A DNA stretch of 49,753 nucleotides from Micromonospora yasonensis (GTDB taxonomy: Bacteria > Actinomycetota > Actinomycetes > Mycobacteriales > Micromonosporaceae): positions 1-49,753 of the forward strand of contig NZ_JAPDPH010000027.1 of NCBI RefSeq assembly GCF_026013475.1. The letters run 5' to 3'. Shown piece after piece: positions 35,314 through 44,294 of the stretch (positions are counted from its first letter, which is position 1; each line of letters opens with the position of its first letter). Under the pieces are notes generated by a model. That model did no database searches. It was not told where the DNA came from and worked only from the letters and a program-made list of their open reading frames with translations. The translations under genes were made by a program, and so were the position numbers.

Positions 35314-36267
35314 TCAGACGATGCGGGCGCCGGCGACGGGGCCGTGGGCGACCCGGGCCTCCCGGCAGACCCCGGCGGCTTCCAGGTCGGCCGCGATCCG
35401 TCCGGCGTCGGCCCCGTCCCTGGCGAGGAAGACGCAGGTCGGGCCGGAGCCGGAGACGATGCCGGCGAGCGCGCCGGCCACCTCCCCCGCCTTGAGCGTC
35501 TCGGCCAGGGCCGGGCGCATGGTCAGCGCGGCGTCCTGGAGATCGTTGCCGAGGGCGGCGGCGAGCACCCGCGGGTCCCGCTGGCGCAGCGCGGCGAGCA
35601 GCCCGTCGGTGCTGCCCAGCGGCTGGCCCGCGGTGCCGGCGTCACGGAGCCGGTCCAGCTCCCGGTACGCGGCCGGGGTGGAGAGGCCCCCGTCGGCGAC
35701 CGCCACCACCCAGTGCCAGGAGGTGGGGCGGGCCAGCACCGGGCTGACCGCCTCGCCCCGGCCGGTGCCGAGCGCGGTGCCGCCGTGGATCAGGAACGGT
35801 ACGTCGGAACCGAGGTCGGCGGCGATACCGGCCAACTCGCCTCGGGACAGGCCGGTGCCCCAGAGCGCGTCGCAGGCCACCAGGGCGGCGGCCGCGTCGG
35901 CGCTGCCCCCGGCCAGCCCGCCGGCGAGCGGGATCTGCTTGCGCAGGTGCAGCCGGGCGTGCGGCAGCACGCCCGCGTAGCCGGCGAGGGCGTGGGCGGC
36001 CCGGATCGCCAGGTTGGAGTCGTCCAGGGCCAGTTCGCCGGCGCCCTCGCCCTCCATGGTGAGGGTGAGCGTGTCGCCCCGGCGGGCGGTCAGTTCGTCG
36101 TAGATGGAGATCGCGTGGTAGACGGTGTTCAGCTCGTGGTAGCCGTCCTGGCGCAGCGGGCCCACCCCGAGGTGCAGGTTGACCTTGGCGGGCACCCGGA
36201 CCTTCACCGGCCCGCTCGCCCCGCGTCGCTGCCCGTCCTCGTCGTCCGGTCGCCAGGCCTCGGTCAC
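35314..36267 (-). CDS. ispE: 4-diphosphocytidyl-2-C-methyl-D-erythritol kinase
   Basis: 317 residues, a GHMP kinase of the MEP isoprenoid pathway. It has VRVPAKVNLHLGVGPLRQDG near residue 22, the ATP loop IPLAGGLAGGSADAAAALVA and GIVSGSGPTCVFLA near the C-terminus. The GTG start overlaps the stop of a 16-codon frame that has a strong Shine-Dalgarno, so translation may be coupled to it. It follows ksgA on the same strand, the conserved actinobacterial order. Confidence 0.96.
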   Translation of the reverse strand: MTEAWRPDDEDGQRRGASGPVKVRVPAKVNLHLGVGPLRQDGYHELNTVYHAISIYDELTARRGDTLTLTMEGEGAGELALDDSNLAIRAAHALAGYAGVLPHARLHLRKQIPLAGGLAGGSADAAAALVACDALWGTGLSRGELAGIAADLGSDVPFLIHGGTALGTGRGEAVSPVLARPTSWHWVVAVADGGLSTPAAYRELDRLRDAGTAGQPLGSTDGLLAALRQRDPRVLAAALGNDLQDAALTMRPALAETLKAGEVAGALAGIVSGSGPTCVFLARDGADAGRIAADLEAAGVCREARVAHGPVAGARIV

Positions 36268-36314
36268 GGGGCGATGTCCCGCGGGCGCAGGCGGATGTCG
36301 AACGGCTTCTCCAC
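36264..36314 (-). CDS. Possible 16-residue leader peptide upstream of ispE
   Basis: GTG 36314 has GAGGAG with a 6-nt spacer, a better ribosome site than any belonging to ispE. The frame encodes MEKPFDIRLRPRDIAP and its TGA overlaps the ispE GTG (GTGA). It occupies most of the gap between ksgA and ispE. It may be a translated coupling peptide. No regulatory codon run is visible. Confidence 0.4.
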   Translation of the reverse strand: MEKPFDIRLRPRDIAP

Positions 36315-36352
36315 GGTCAACTCCTCGGCGGGGTCGGGCAGTGGCGCCCAGC

Positions 36353-37222
36353 CTACTGGGCGGTCGAGGGGGCGGTCGGGGCCGACGCGGCGATCGCGGC
36401 GAACTGCTCCACGGTGAGTGACTCCCCGCGTGCGCCGGGGTCGACCCCGGCGGCGGTGAGCGCTTCGGCGGCCCGGTCGGCGCCGCCGGCCCAGCCGGCC
36501 AGGGCGGCCCGCAACGTCTTGCGGCGCTGCGCGAACGCCGCGTCCACCACCGCGAAGACGGCCGCCCGGGGCACGTCGGCGCGGGGCGGCGCGTGCCGGG
36601 TGAAGGCGACCAGGCCGGAGTCGACGTTCGGCACCGGCCAGAAGACGTTCGGCGGGACCTTGCCGGCGGCTCGGGCCCGGGCGTACCAGGCGAGCTTGAC
36701 CGACGGGACGCCGTACACCTTGGAGCCGGGACCGGCGACGAGCCGGTCGGCGACCTCCTTCTGCACCATCACCAGACCGTGCCGCAGGGTGGGCAGCTCG
36801 GCGAGCAGGTGCAGCACCACCGGCACGGCGACGTTGTACGGCAGGTTCGCCACCAACGCGGTGGGCGCGGGGTCGGCCAGGTCGGCGGCGGTGACCCGCA
36901 GCGCGTCGCCGGGGTGCACGGTGAGCCGGGCGGCGTCCGGGCCGGCGAACCGGGCGGCGGTCGCCGGCAGCGCGGCGGCCAGCGCCGGGTCCAGCTCCAC
37001 GGCGTGCACGTGCGCGGCGACCGGGAGCAGGGCCAGGGTGAGGGAGCCGAGTCCGGGGCCGACCTCCAGCGCCACGTCGTCCGGGGCCAGCCCGGCGGTG
37101 GTGACGATCCGGCGGACGGTGTTCGGGTCGTGCACGAAGTTCTGGCCGAGCTTCTTGGTCGGCGTCACGCCGAGCCGGGCGGCGAGTTCCCGGATCTCCG
37201 CCGGGCCGAGGAGACCGGTCAC
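36353..37222 (-). CDS. ksgA: 16S rRNA (adenine1518/1519-N6)-dimethyltransferase
   Basis: 289 residues; dimethylates two adjacent adenines in the 3' hairpin of 16S rRNA with SAM. It has the N-terminal [21 protein letters not shown] motif [13 protein letters not shown] and catalytic motif [33 protein letters not shown] is diagnostic of KsgA. GTG 37222 lacks a clear Shine-Dalgarno. A perfect repeat hairpin lies 32 bases upstream of the start and separates it from tatD. Confidence 0.96.
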   Translation of the reverse strand: MTGLLGPAEIRELAARLGVTPTKKLGQNFVHDPNTVRRIVTTAGLAPDDVALEVGPGLGSLTLALLPVAAHVHAVELDPALAAALPATAARFAGPDAARLTVHPGDALRVTAADLADPAPTALVANLPYNVAVPVVLHLLAELPTLRHGLVMVQKEVADRLVAGPGSKVYGVPSVKLAWYARARAAGKVPPNVFWPVPNVDSGLVAFTRHAPPRADVPRAAVFAVVDAAFAQRRKTLRAALAGWAGGADRAAEALTAAGVDPGARGESLTVEQFAAIAASAPTAPSTAQ

Positions 37223-37254
37223 GCCCCGTAGCGTATGCGGCCCGGCCTGGATGC

Positions 37255-37307
37255 AAGGAGGGGCCCCTTCTTAACAGACGCCTGTTAAGAAGGGGCCCCT
37301 CCTTTCA
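37255..37307. repeat. GGGGCCCC intergenic repeat, copy 2 (perfect 23-bp inverted repeat)
   Basis: Arms 37255-37277 and 37282-37304 are perfect reverse complements of 23 bases separated by ACGC. Both contain GTTAAGAAGGGGCCCC or its complement. The right end continues TTTCA, in which TCA (37305-37307) is the tatD stop codon. It occupies the gap between tatD and ksgA, where rpfB sits in Streptomyces and Mycobacterium. Confidence 0.9.
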
Positions 37308-38192
37308 CCACGGCCCGAAGGTGCGGTTGCCGGTGGCGGAGATCGCGGCGCAGAGGGCGTCGAGGTCGGTCCCGGTGGTCTCGGCCAGGAACCGCACGGT
37401 CAGCGGGATGAGGTACGACGCGTTCGGCCGGCCCCGGTGCGGCATCGGGGTCAGGTACGGGGCGTCGGTCTCCACCAACATCTGGTCGACGGGGGTGACG
37501 GTGGCGGCCTCGCGGAGCGCCCCGGCGCTGCCGAAGGTGACCGTGCCGGCGAAGCTGAGCAGGTAGCCCCGGCGGACGCACTCGCGGGCGAAGTCGGCGT
37601 CGCCGGAGAAGCAGTGCAGCACCACCGTGTCCGGGGCGCCCTCGTCGTCGAGGACGCGCAGCACGTCGCCGTGCGCGTCCCGGTCGTGGATGACCAGCGC
37701 CTTGCCGTACCGCTTGGCGATGGCGACGTGCGCGCGGAAGCTCTCCTCCTGCGCGGCCCGCCCCTCGTCGCCGGTCCGGAAGAAGTCCATCCCGGTCTCG
37801 CCGATGCCGCGTACCCGGTCGCGGGCGGCGAGCGTCTCGATCTCGCGGAGCGCCTCGTCGAGGTCGGCCAGGCGCGGGGCCTCGTTCGGGTGCAGCGCCA
37901 CGGTCGCCAGCACCGCGCCGTACCGCTCGGCGACGTCGGCGCTCCAGCGGGACGACTCGACGTCCACGCCGACCTGGACCAGCCGGTCGACGCCGACGCC
38001 GGCGGCCACCGCGATCGCCGCCGCCACCGGGTCGTCGGCAGGCCCGCCGCCGGGTACGCCGGCCTCGCTGACCGTGATGTCCAAGTGGGTGTGGCTGTCC
38101 AGCACGGATACGGCCAGCGCCTCCGGGGCGGGCGGGAACTCCCCGGCTCGGCGGGCGGCGCGCTGCTTGCGGGTTTCGGTCTGCTCCGTCAT
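37305..38192 (-). CDS. tatD: TatD family metal-dependent hydrolase (DNase)
   Basis: 295 residues, amidohydrolase-like TIM barrel. Metal ligands appear as DSHTHLD (near residue 33), Glu in GIGETGMDFF, His in LVIHDRDAHGD, His in VLHCFSGDADF and Asp in LVETDAPYLTP. An N-terminal extension of about 30 residues (TEQTETRKQRAARRAGEFPP) is Lys/Arg-rich. Start 38192 is taken from the family N-terminus; ATG 38204 is possible. In actinobacteria tatD normally follows metG directly; here two plus-strand genes intervene. Its stop codon is the end of repeat copy 2. Confidence 0.94.
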   Translation of the reverse strand: MTEQTETRKQRAARRAGEFPPAPEALAVSVLDSHTHLDITVSEAGVPGGGPADDPVAAAIAVAAGVGVDRLVQVGVDVESSRWSADVAERYGAVLATVALHPNEAPRLADLDEALREIETLAARDRVRGIGETGMDFFRTGDEGRAAQEESFRAHVAIAKRYGKALVIHDRDAHGDVLRVLDDEGAPDTVVLHCFSGDADFARECVRRGYLLSFAGTVTFGSAGALREAATVTPVDQMLVETDAPYLTPMPHRGRPNASYLIPLTVRFLAETTGTDLDALCAAISATGNRTFGPW

Positions 38193-38273
38193 CGCGGCCA
38201 GCATCACACACCGTCCAAGGCCGGCGTTCCCGGACCGCCATCGACTGTTCACGCCGGCAACATCTGTCGCGCT

Positions 38274-38279
38274 TAGCGT
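38274..38279 (+). promoter_or_regulatory. -10 box TAGCGT of the gene at 38287
   Basis: TAGCGT ends 7 nt before the GTG. GGAGG directly abuts the GTG and is too close to serve as a ribosome site, so a leaderless start is more likely. Confidence 0.4.
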
Positions 38280-38286
38280 TCGGAGG

Positions 38287-39525
38287 GTGACCGTCACACC
38301 TCAGACCAGCGGGGCCGCGCCCGAACGGACCGGGCTGCACGTGACGTACGAGGGCCGGCTCCACCCGGCCGAGATGCTCGCCCGCGGGGCGGCGTTCGAG
38401 TTGTTCAGCGCCGACGAGCTGCCGGGGTTCGAGTTCTCTCCCCGCCCTGGCGTGGCGTACCCGTGGCGGAAGTTCGTGCACGCCGTGGAGGTGAGCGCGG
38501 TGCACGGGGCGGCCGAGCCGACCGAGGAGCCCGACTCGCCGCTGCTGATGCCGGTGCATCGGGAGCGTGGCTGGGCGTACCTGCGCCAGCTCAGCCAGCA
38601 GCCGGGGGCCGCGGCCGACCCGACGCTGGCCGTGGTGCGCGCCTCGGCGGTGATCCGGCCGGGGACCCGGATGCTGAAGGTGCTCTCCGCCCGTCAGCTC
38701 GCCGGCTATGTGCGGGGCTGGCTGCCGCACGGCTTCTGCTACCGGGAGCACGATGTGGCGCACCTGCGTACGCCGGCCGGGATGGCGGTGCTGCGCGGTG
38801 ACGGCGAGGGCGGCGACGTGTCGTACGCGCTGCGCTGGCGGGCCGCCGACCCGGCCGACTACGACGTCCCGGTCGGCGCGGCCCACCACGGGCTCACCGT
38901 GCTGCCGCCCCGGGACCGGCTCGGGCCGCCGGTGCTGGGCACCGGATTCGTGCCGAGCAGCGCCCAGCTGATCCCCGAGTTCGTCACCCGGGACTTCGCC
39001 GACCTGCCGATGCCGGCGAACGCCACCCTGCTCGCCTACCCCGCCGAGGGGGTGGAGGTGGTGCTCTACACCTACCAGGCGGAGCAGCGGGGCTGGCTGC
39101 GCATGGTCGGCCCGCAGTGGCGTCACCTGCTCGCCGCGGTGCCCGGCCTCTCGCCCGACCAGGAGTACGTGCCCACCGGCGACGTTCCCCGCTCCACGCA
39201 GCTCGTCGGCGCCTACGGCGGCGGCGAGTACGAGGCGGTGGCCGACCAGCCGGACGGGTTCCGGGTGCTGGCGATGACGCGGGCCGCCCGTTACCCGGTG
39301 ACGGCGGCGGCCCGGCGGCTGCGCTTCGCGCATTGGCGCGGGGTGCCCTGCCTGGTGCTGCGGGAGGAGTCGGGCTGGCTGCGGCTGCGGTTGCGCCGGC
39401 CGGATCCCGAGGCGGTGCTCACCACCGGGGCGCAGTGCCACGAACGGGGCGTCTACGAGGCCTGGGCACCGGGCGCCGAGGTGACCGGCGACGAGGTGGT
39501 GGACCTGCCGTACCCGACGGCATAA
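38287..39525 (+). CDS. Unrecognised conserved-looking protein
   Basis: 412 residues, no signal peptide, no membrane segment. It is rich in beta-type sequence with many aromatic and Arg residues. Notable stretches are GLHVTYEGRLHPAEMLARGA, VEVVLYTYQAEQRGWLRMVG and a late GVPCLVLREESGWLRLRLRR; the last two share a W-L-R pattern and could be related repeats. Codon use and GC-rich third positions are like the neighbours. I recognise no catalytic motif. It is divergent from tatD and followed, 57 bases on, by the alpha/beta hydrolase, so the two may be one transcript inserted into the metG-tatD interval. Confidence 0.7.
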   Translation: MTVTPQTSGAAPERTGLHVTYEGRLHPAEMLARGAAFELFSADELPGFEFSPRPGVAYPWRKFVHAVEVSAVHGAAEPTEEPDSPLLMPVHRERGWAYLRQLSQQPGAAADPTLAVVRASAVIRPGTRMLKVLSARQLAGYVRGWLPHGFCYREHDVAHLRTPAGMAVLRGDGEGGDVSYALRWRAADPADYDVPVGAAHHGLTVLPPRDRLGPPVLGTGFVPSSAQLIPEFVTRDFADLPMPANATLLAYPAEGVEVVLYTYQAEQRGWLRMVGPQWRHLLAAVPGLSPDQEYVPTGDVPRSTQLVGAYGGGEYEAVADQPDGFRVLAMTRAARYPVTAAARRLRFAHWRGVPCLVLREESGWLRLRLRRPDPEAVLTTGAQCHERGVYEAWAPGAEVTGDEVVDLPYPTA

Positions 39526-39582
39526 GGGGGGCCTGCCCGGGAAAGCGCGGACGTCCGAGACGTAGCGCACCGGGAGAAGATC

Positions 39583-40434
39583 ATGCCCTTCATCACCGTC
39601 GGTACGGAGAACTCCGCCCCGATCGACCTGTACTACGAGGATCACGGCTCCGGCCAGCCGATCGTCCTGATCCACGGTTTCCCGTTCAACGGTGCGACCT
39701 GGGAGAAGATGAGCATTCCGCTGCTCAACGCCGGCTACCGGGTGATCACGTACGACCGGCGCGGTTTCGGTGCGTCCGCCCAGCCCACGATGGGGTACGA
39801 CTACGACACGTTCGCGGCCGACCTGGACGTCCTGATGACCGAACTGGACCTGCGCAACGCGATCCTGATCGGGCACTCGATGGGCACCGGTGAGATCACC
39901 CGCTATCTCGGCGTGTACGGCTCGGACCGGGTGGACCGGGCGGTGCTGATGGCCCCGTTGGCGCCGTACCTGCTGAAGACGCAGGACAACCCGGAGGGCG
40001 TGGAGAAGAGCCTCTTCGACGCGTTCCAGCAGGCCATCATCCAGGACCGCTTCGCCTACCTGACCCAGTTCTGCGACGCGTTCTTCAACGCCAGCGAGAA
40101 CAAGGGCAAGCTGGTGAGCGACGAGGCGTACCGGGCGCACTGGCAGATCGGCGCCCATGCGTCGGCCAAGGGCACCCACGATTCCGTGACCGCCTGGCTG
40201 ACCGACTTCCGGCGCGACCTGCCGAACATCAACGTCCCGGTGCTGATCATCCAGGGCGACAAGGACAACGTGCTGCCGTTCCCGAAGACCGGGCAGCGGT
40301 TGCAGAACATGCTGTCCGACGTCCGGCTGGTCACCCTGAACGGGGCGCCGCACGGCATCCCCTGGACCCACCCGACCGAGGTGAACCAGGCGATCATGCA
40401 GTTCATCGGCGCGCCGTCGATGGCCCGCGTCTGA
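39583..40434 (+). CDS. Alpha/beta hydrolase, non-haem haloperoxidase-like
   Basis: 283 residues. The oxyanion region is IVLIHGFPFNGATWEKM, the nucleophile elbow GHSMGTGEI (Ser), the acid Asp in IIQGDKDNVLPF and the His in NGAPHGIPWTH. VITYDRRGFGASAQPTMGYD is characteristic of the bromoperoxidase/perhydrolase and esterase group. No signal peptide. GGGAG precedes the ATG at suitable spacing. Whether it is an esterase or perhydrolase cannot be told. It ends at a strong hairpin shared with the convergent metG. Confidence 0.9.
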   Translation: MPFITVGTENSAPIDLYYEDHGSGQPIVLIHGFPFNGATWEKMSIPLLNAGYRVITYDRRGFGASAQPTMGYDYDTFAADLDVLMTELDLRNAILIGHSMGTGEITRYLGVYGSDRVDRAVLMAPLAPYLLKTQDNPEGVEKSLFDAFQQAIIQDRFAYLTQFCDAFFNASENKGKLVSDEAYRAHWQIGAHASAKGTHDSVTAWLTDFRRDLPNINVPVLIIQGDKDNVLPFPKTGQRLQNMLSDVRLVTLNGAPHGIPWTHPTEVNQAIMQFIGAPSMARV

Positions 40435-40448
40435 CCGACGGACGCGAT

Positions 40449-40476
40449 GCGGCCCCCGGATCGCTCCGGGGGCCGC
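40449..40476. terminator. Bidirectional hairpin between the hydrolase and metG
   Basis: GCGGCCCCCGGA and TCCGGGGGCCGC form a perfect 12-bp stem with loop TCGC in the 56-base convergent gap. Confidence 0.75.
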
Positions 40477-40490
40477 GCCGCATATCGGGC

Positions 40491-42293
40491 TCAGCCGGCC
40501 AGCCGGGCCAGCTCCTCGTCGACGATCGACGGGTCGAGCTTGCGGAAGACCGGTTTCGGCGCCGCCAGCGGTCGGCCCACCTCCAGGGGTACGGACTCCC
40601 ACCGCGCGCCGACCGTGTAGTCGCCGGTCAGCACCGGGTACGCCGGCCCGCCGTCGAGGTCCTCGACCTCCTCGATCACCGGCATCGGCGCGTGCACGCC
40701 GGTGCCGCCGAGCAGCTCGTGGATCTTCTGGGCGGAGTGCGGCAGGAACGGGGTGAGCAGCGTGTTGGCGTCGCTGACCACCTGGAGGGCGACGTGCAGG
40801 ATGGTGCCCATCCGCGGCTTGTCGTCCTCGCCCTTGAGCTTCCAGGGCGCCTGCTCCGACAGGTACTTGTTGGCCTCGGCGACGACCCGCATCGCCTCGC
40901 CGATGGCCTGCTTCTGCCGGTGCCGGGCGATCAGGTCGCCGACGGTGGCGAAGCCGGCCCGGGCGGTGGCGAGCAGGGCCTCGTCGGCCTCGGTGAGCCC
41001 GGCCGGGTCGACCGGCGGGACCGCGCCGAAGTTCTTCGCCGCCATCGAGATGGACCGGTTGACCAGGTTGCCCCAGCCGGCGACCAGCTCGTCGTTGTTG
41101 CGGCGGAGGAACTCGGCCCAGGTGAAGTCGGTGTCGTTGCTCTCCGGGCCGGCGACCGCGATGAAGTAGCGCAGCGCGTCGGCGTCGTACCGCGCGAGGA
41201 AGTCCCGGACGTAGATGACCACCTTGCGGGAGGAGGAGAACTTCCGTCCCTCCATGGTCAGGTATTCGCTGGAGACGACCTCGGTGGGCAGGTTGAGCCG
41301 ACCCAGCTCGCCCGGCTCGCCGTCGCGGGAGCCCTCCCCGGAGTAGCCGCCGAGCAGCGCCGGCCAGATCACCGAGTGGAAGACGATGTTGTCCTTGCCC
41401 ATGAAGTAGTAGCTGCGGGCGTCCTTCCCCTCCTCGTCGGTGGACCACCACTTGCGCCACGCCTCGGGGTCGCCGGTGCGGCGGGCCCACTCGATGGAGG
41501 CGGACAGGTAGCCGATGACCGCGTCGAACCAGACGTAGATCCGCTTGTCGGGGCGGTCGCGCCAGCCGTCCAGCGGGATCGGCACGCCCCACTCGAGGTC
41601 CCGGGTGATGGCCCGGGGCTGGAGGTCGTCGAGCAGGTTCCGGGAGAAGCGCAGCACGTTGGGGCGCCAGCCCTCTCGGGTGTCCAGCCACTGCCGCAGC
41701 GCGTCGGCCAGGGCGGGCAGGTCCAGGAAGAAGTGCTCGGTCTCGACGAACTCCGGCGTCTCGCCGTTGATCTTCGACTTGGGGTTGATCAGGTCGATCG
41801 GGTCGAGCTGGTTGCCGCAGTTGTCGCACTGGTCACCGCGGGCGCTGTCGTAGCCGCAGATCGGGCAGGTGCCCTCGATGTAGCGGTCCGGCAGGGTGCG
41901 GCCGGTGGACGGGGAGATCGCCCCGGTGGTGACCTTGGGGACGATGTAGCCGTTGCGGTGGAGGCCCTGGAACAGCTCCTGCACCACGACGTAATGGTTG
42001 CGGGTGGTGGTCCGGGTGAACAGGTCGTACGACAGCCCGAGCGCGCGCAGGTCCTCGGCGATCACCCGGTTGTACCGGTCGGCCAGCTCGCGCGGGGTGA
42101 CCCCCTCGGCGTCGGCCTGCACCTGGATCGGGGTGCCGTGCTCGTCGGTGCCCGAGACCATGAGCACGTCGTGACCGGCCATCCGCATGTACCGGGCGAA
42201 GACGTCGGAGGGAACGCCGAATCCGGATACGTGGCCGATGTGGCGCGGGCCGTTGGCGTAGGGCCAGGCGACCGCGGCGAGAACGTGACTCAT
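40491..42293 (-). CDS. metG: Methionine--tRNA ligase
   Basis: 600-residue class I synthetase. The HIGH motif appears as [13 protein letters not shown] near residue 15, and the KMSKS loop as KFSSSRKV, a variant common in actinobacterial MetRS. The zinc-binding insert has [17 protein letters not shown]. The C-terminal anticodon-binding helices include [10 protein letters not shown]. There is no C-terminal tRNA-binding (OB) domain, as in other short forms. ATG 42293 has a TAGGCT box 8 nt upstream and no Shine-Dalgarno. Confidence 0.97.
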   Translation of the reverse strand: MSHVLAAVAWPYANGPRHIGHVSGFGVPSDVFARYMRMAGHDVLMVSGTDEHGTPIQVQADAEGVTPRELADRYNRVIAEDLRALGLSYDLFTRTTTRNHYVVVQELFQGLHRNGYIVPKVTTGAISPSTGRTLPDRYIEGTCPICGYDSARGDQCDNCGNQLDPIDLINPKSKINGETPEFVETEHFFLDLPALADALRQWLDTREGWRPNVLRFSRNLLDDLQPRAITRDLEWGVPIPLDGWRDRPDKRIYVWFDAVIGYLSASIEWARRTGDPEAWRKWWSTDEEGKDARSYYFMGKDNIVFHSVIWPALLGGYSGEGSRDGEPGELGRLNLPTEVVSSEYLTMEGRKFSSSRKVVIYVRDFLARYDADALRYFIAVAGPESNDTDFTWAEFLRRNNDELVAGWGNLVNRSISMAAKNFGAVPPVDPAGLTEADEALLATARAGFATVGDLIARHRQKQAIGEAMRVVAEANKYLSEQAPWKLKGEDDKPRMGTILHVALQVVSDANTLLTPFLPHSAQKIHELLGGTGVHAPMPVIEEVEDLDGGPAYPVLTGDYTVGARWESVPLEVGRPLAAPKPVFRKLDPSIVDEELARLAG

Positions 42294-42301
42294 GAGCGTC
42301 A

Positions 42302-42307
42302 AGCCTA
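42302..42307 (-). promoter_or_regulatory. -10 box TAGGCT of metG
   Basis: TAGGCT on the minus strand ends 8 nt before the metG ATG; no ribosome site intervenes. A T-box or other Met-sensing leader is therefore not expected here. Confidence 0.4.
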
Positions 42308-42440
42308 GTGATTGCCTCCGGGCACCCGCGAACCAATAGGGCGCGTCCCACGTCCGACCCTCCACAGCCCGTCCGATTTGTCGCCGACACGCGGCCTGAG
42401 CTGCCCGGCCTGCCCTGCGTAGCGGTGTGGAATAAGCGGC

Positions 42441-43298
42441 GTGACCAGCAGACGGGCGGGCCAGGACGGGTCCGCCGCCGCGACGACCGGCGCGGACGAC
42501 CGGACGTCCCGGCCGGGCGCGACGCGCGGCGGGGTCGCCCCGCAGCCCCGGCTGGACCCGGCGGACCCGCCGGTCGAGGTCGAGCCGACCACCGGGGCGC
42601 CGGTGGACGCCGTGCCCCGCCGAGTGCCGGTCCGGCAGCCCCGCTGGCAGCTGCCCGCCCCCGGCGACCAGCCGGACGGCGGCGAGGTCTTCTGGGCGCC
42701 GATCGAGGAGGTGCACTGGGACGGCACCCCGCTACGCGAGGAGGCCCGGAAGGCGGAGCGGTCACGGGCCCCGGCACCCCGACGGCCCCGGACCCGGCGC
42801 GGCCACCCGCCCGACCCGCTGCGGGGGCTCGCCGCGCTGGTGGGGTTGAGCCTGCTGGCAGCCTTCTTCGCCTGGGTCAGCGCGGGGCCGTTCTGGCTGG
42901 CGGTGGGGCACTCGACGGACGGGACCGTGGTGATCACGCACTGCTCGGGCAGCGGCCTGACCCAGCGTTGCCGGGGCATCTTCCTCGCCGACGGGGAGCG
43001 CTTCGTCGCGCACGGCGTACGGGTCAGCGGGGTCCCGGCCGAGCGCAGCGCCACCGGCACCGCGCTGCCGGCCCGGATGACCGGGCCGGACGGCGGCACC
43101 GCGTACGCGGACACCGGCGTCGGCCGGCACCTGCGCTGGTTGCTCGGCCTGCTGCTGGTGGTGGCCTGCGCCGCCGGGATCGCCCGGTGGACCGGCGCGA
43201 CCCGGCTGCCCCACCCACGGCACCGGCGCTGGGCCGTGGCGGTGGCCCTGGCCGGTCCGCTGCTGATCACCGCCGGCTTCCTCGCCGCCGCCTGGTGA
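42441..43298 (+). CDS. Three-segment membrane protein with disordered N-terminus
   Basis: 285 residues. The first 120 are Pro/Arg/Gly/Asp-rich and probably disordered cytoplasmic sequence, with a short motif [20 protein letters not shown]. Hydrophobic segments follow at about 126-148, 232-250 and 263-285. Between the first two is an external domain of about 80 residues with two cysteines ([15 protein letters not shown]) that could form a disulfide. I recognise no family. GTG 42441 has no clear ribosome site. It is divergent from metG and convergent with rsmI, with repeat copy 3 between the stops. Confidence 0.75.
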   Translation: MTSRRAGQDGSAAATTGADDRTSRPGATRGGVAPQPRLDPADPPVEVEPTTGAPVDAVPRRVPVRQPRWQLPAPGDQPDGGEVFWAPIEEVHWDGTPLREEARKAERSRAPAPRRPRTRRGHPPDPLRGLAALVGLSLLAAFFAWVSAGPFWLAVGHSTDGTVVITHCSGSGLTQRCRGIFLADGERFVAHGVRVSGVPAERSATGTALPARMTGPDGGTAYADTGVGRHLRWLLGLLLVVACAAGIARWTGATRLPHPRHRRWAVAVALAGPLLITAGFLAAAW

Positions 43299-43311
43299 CG
43301 GGTTGCGGCTG

Positions 43312-43365
43312 TTAAAAGGGGGCCCTTGCTATACCGCAGGCGTTAACAGGGGCCCCCTCCTTTCA
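43312..43365. repeat. GGGGCCCC intergenic repeat, copy 3
   Basis: Reads GTTAAAAGGGGGCCC, then a TATACCGCAGGC spacer, then GTTAACAGGGGCCCC and CTCCTTTCA. TCA (43363-43365) is the rsmI stop codon. Its arrangement is the same as copy 1. It lies between convergent genes and may terminate both. Confidence 0.88.
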
Positions 43366-44202
43366 GGCGTGCACGACCGCGTAGACCTCGCGGCGGCGGA
43401 GGGCGTACTCGGTGGCGACCTCGGTGATCGCGTCCCGCCGGGACATCCCGGCGGCCTCCCGCTCGGCCACCGCGGCGCGCAGGGTGTCGTCGTCGGGCCG
43501 GGTCGCGGCGGCCGGCGGCGCGCCGGCCACGACCAGGGTGATCTCGCCCCGGGGCTCGCCCTCGGCGGCCCACTCGGCCAGCTCGCCCAGCGGCCGGCGG
43601 ACCACCTCCTCGTACGTCTTGGTCAGCTCGCGGCAGAGCGCGGCGGGTCGGTCCGGGCCGAACGCGGCGGCCAGGTCGGCCAACGCGCCGGCGATCCGGT
43701 GCGGCGCCTCGAACAGCACCAGGGTGCGTTCCTCGGCGGCGAGGGCGCGCAGCCGGGACCGGCGGGCGCCGGGCGTGCGGGGCAGGAAGCCCTCGAAGCA
43801 GAACCGGTCGCAGGGCAGCCCGGAGAGCGCGAGCGCGGTGGTCACCGCGCTCGGCCCGGGGGCCGCGGTGACCGGGCAGCCGGCGTCGATCGCGGCCCGG
43901 ACCAACCGGTAGCCGGGGTCGGAGACGCTGGGCATGCCGCCGTCGGTGACCAGGGCGATCGTGTAGCCGGCGGCGAGCACGTCGACCAGTTCGGGGGTAC
44001 GCCGTTCCTCGTTGCCCTCGAAGTAGGAGACGATCCGGCCGGGGACGGTGACGTCCAGCTCCCGGGCCAGCCGGGTGAGCCGCCGGGTGTCCTCGGCGGC
44101 GACCACGTCGGCGGTCGCGAGCACCTCGCGGAACCGGGTCGAGGCGTCAGCCGGGTTGCCCAGCGGCGCACCGAGCAACACGAGGCGTCCCACCTCGGAC
44201 AT
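43363..44202 (-). CDS. rsmI: 16S rRNA (cytidine1402-2'-O)-methyltransferase
   Basis: 279 residues, a tetrapyrrole-methylase-fold enzyme that methylates C1402 of 16S rRNA. It has GRLVLLGAPLGNPADASTRF at the start, AAEDTRRLTRLARELDV, SYFEGNEERRTPEL, LVTDGGMPSVSDPGYRLVRA and APGPSAVTTALALSGLPCDR. Family position 1 of the first motif is normally GTPIGN; here it is GAPLGN. ATG 44202 fits the family N-terminus; longer starts overlap the divergent gene's promoter. It is divergent from the mannosyltransferase, as in most actinobacteria. Confidence 0.95.
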   Translation of the reverse strand: MSEVGRLVLLGAPLGNPADASTRFREVLATADVVAAEDTRRLTRLARELDVTVPGRIVSYFEGNEERRTPELVDVLAAGYTIALVTDGGMPSVSDPGYRLVRAAIDAGCPVTAAPGPSAVTTALALSGLPCDRFCFEGFLPRTPGARRSRLRALAAEERTLVLFEAPHRIAGALADLAAAFGPDRPAALCRELTKTYEEVVRRPLGELAEWAAEGEPRGEITLVVAGAPPAAATRPDDDTLRAAVAEREAAGMSRRDAITEVATEYALRRREVYAVVHA

Positions 44203-44282
44203 TTCACCCACGACGTGCGCTCCTTCATCGACAGCCGTACCAATCTCGGAGACGACGGGCGCCACCGGGCACCTTCGCAGCC

Positions 44283-44288
44283 TACGAT
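44283..44288 (+). promoter_or_regulatory. -10 box TACGAT of the mannosyltransferase gene
   Basis: TACGAT ends 6 nt before the GTG at 44295. No Shine-Dalgarno lies between, fitting a leaderless transcript. Confidence 0.5.
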
Positions 44289-44294
44289 CGCCGG

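Noticed and set aside
37285..41829. Open frame of 1514 codons on the minus strand
   Set aside because: It is in a different frame from tatD and metG and antisense to two plus-strand genes, and shows no recognisable domain; lack of stops reflects high GC.
42294..42440. T-box or SAM-type leader in front of metG
   Set aside because: A TAGGCT box lies 8 nt before the ATG, leaving no leader, and no specifier or antiterminator sequence is visible.
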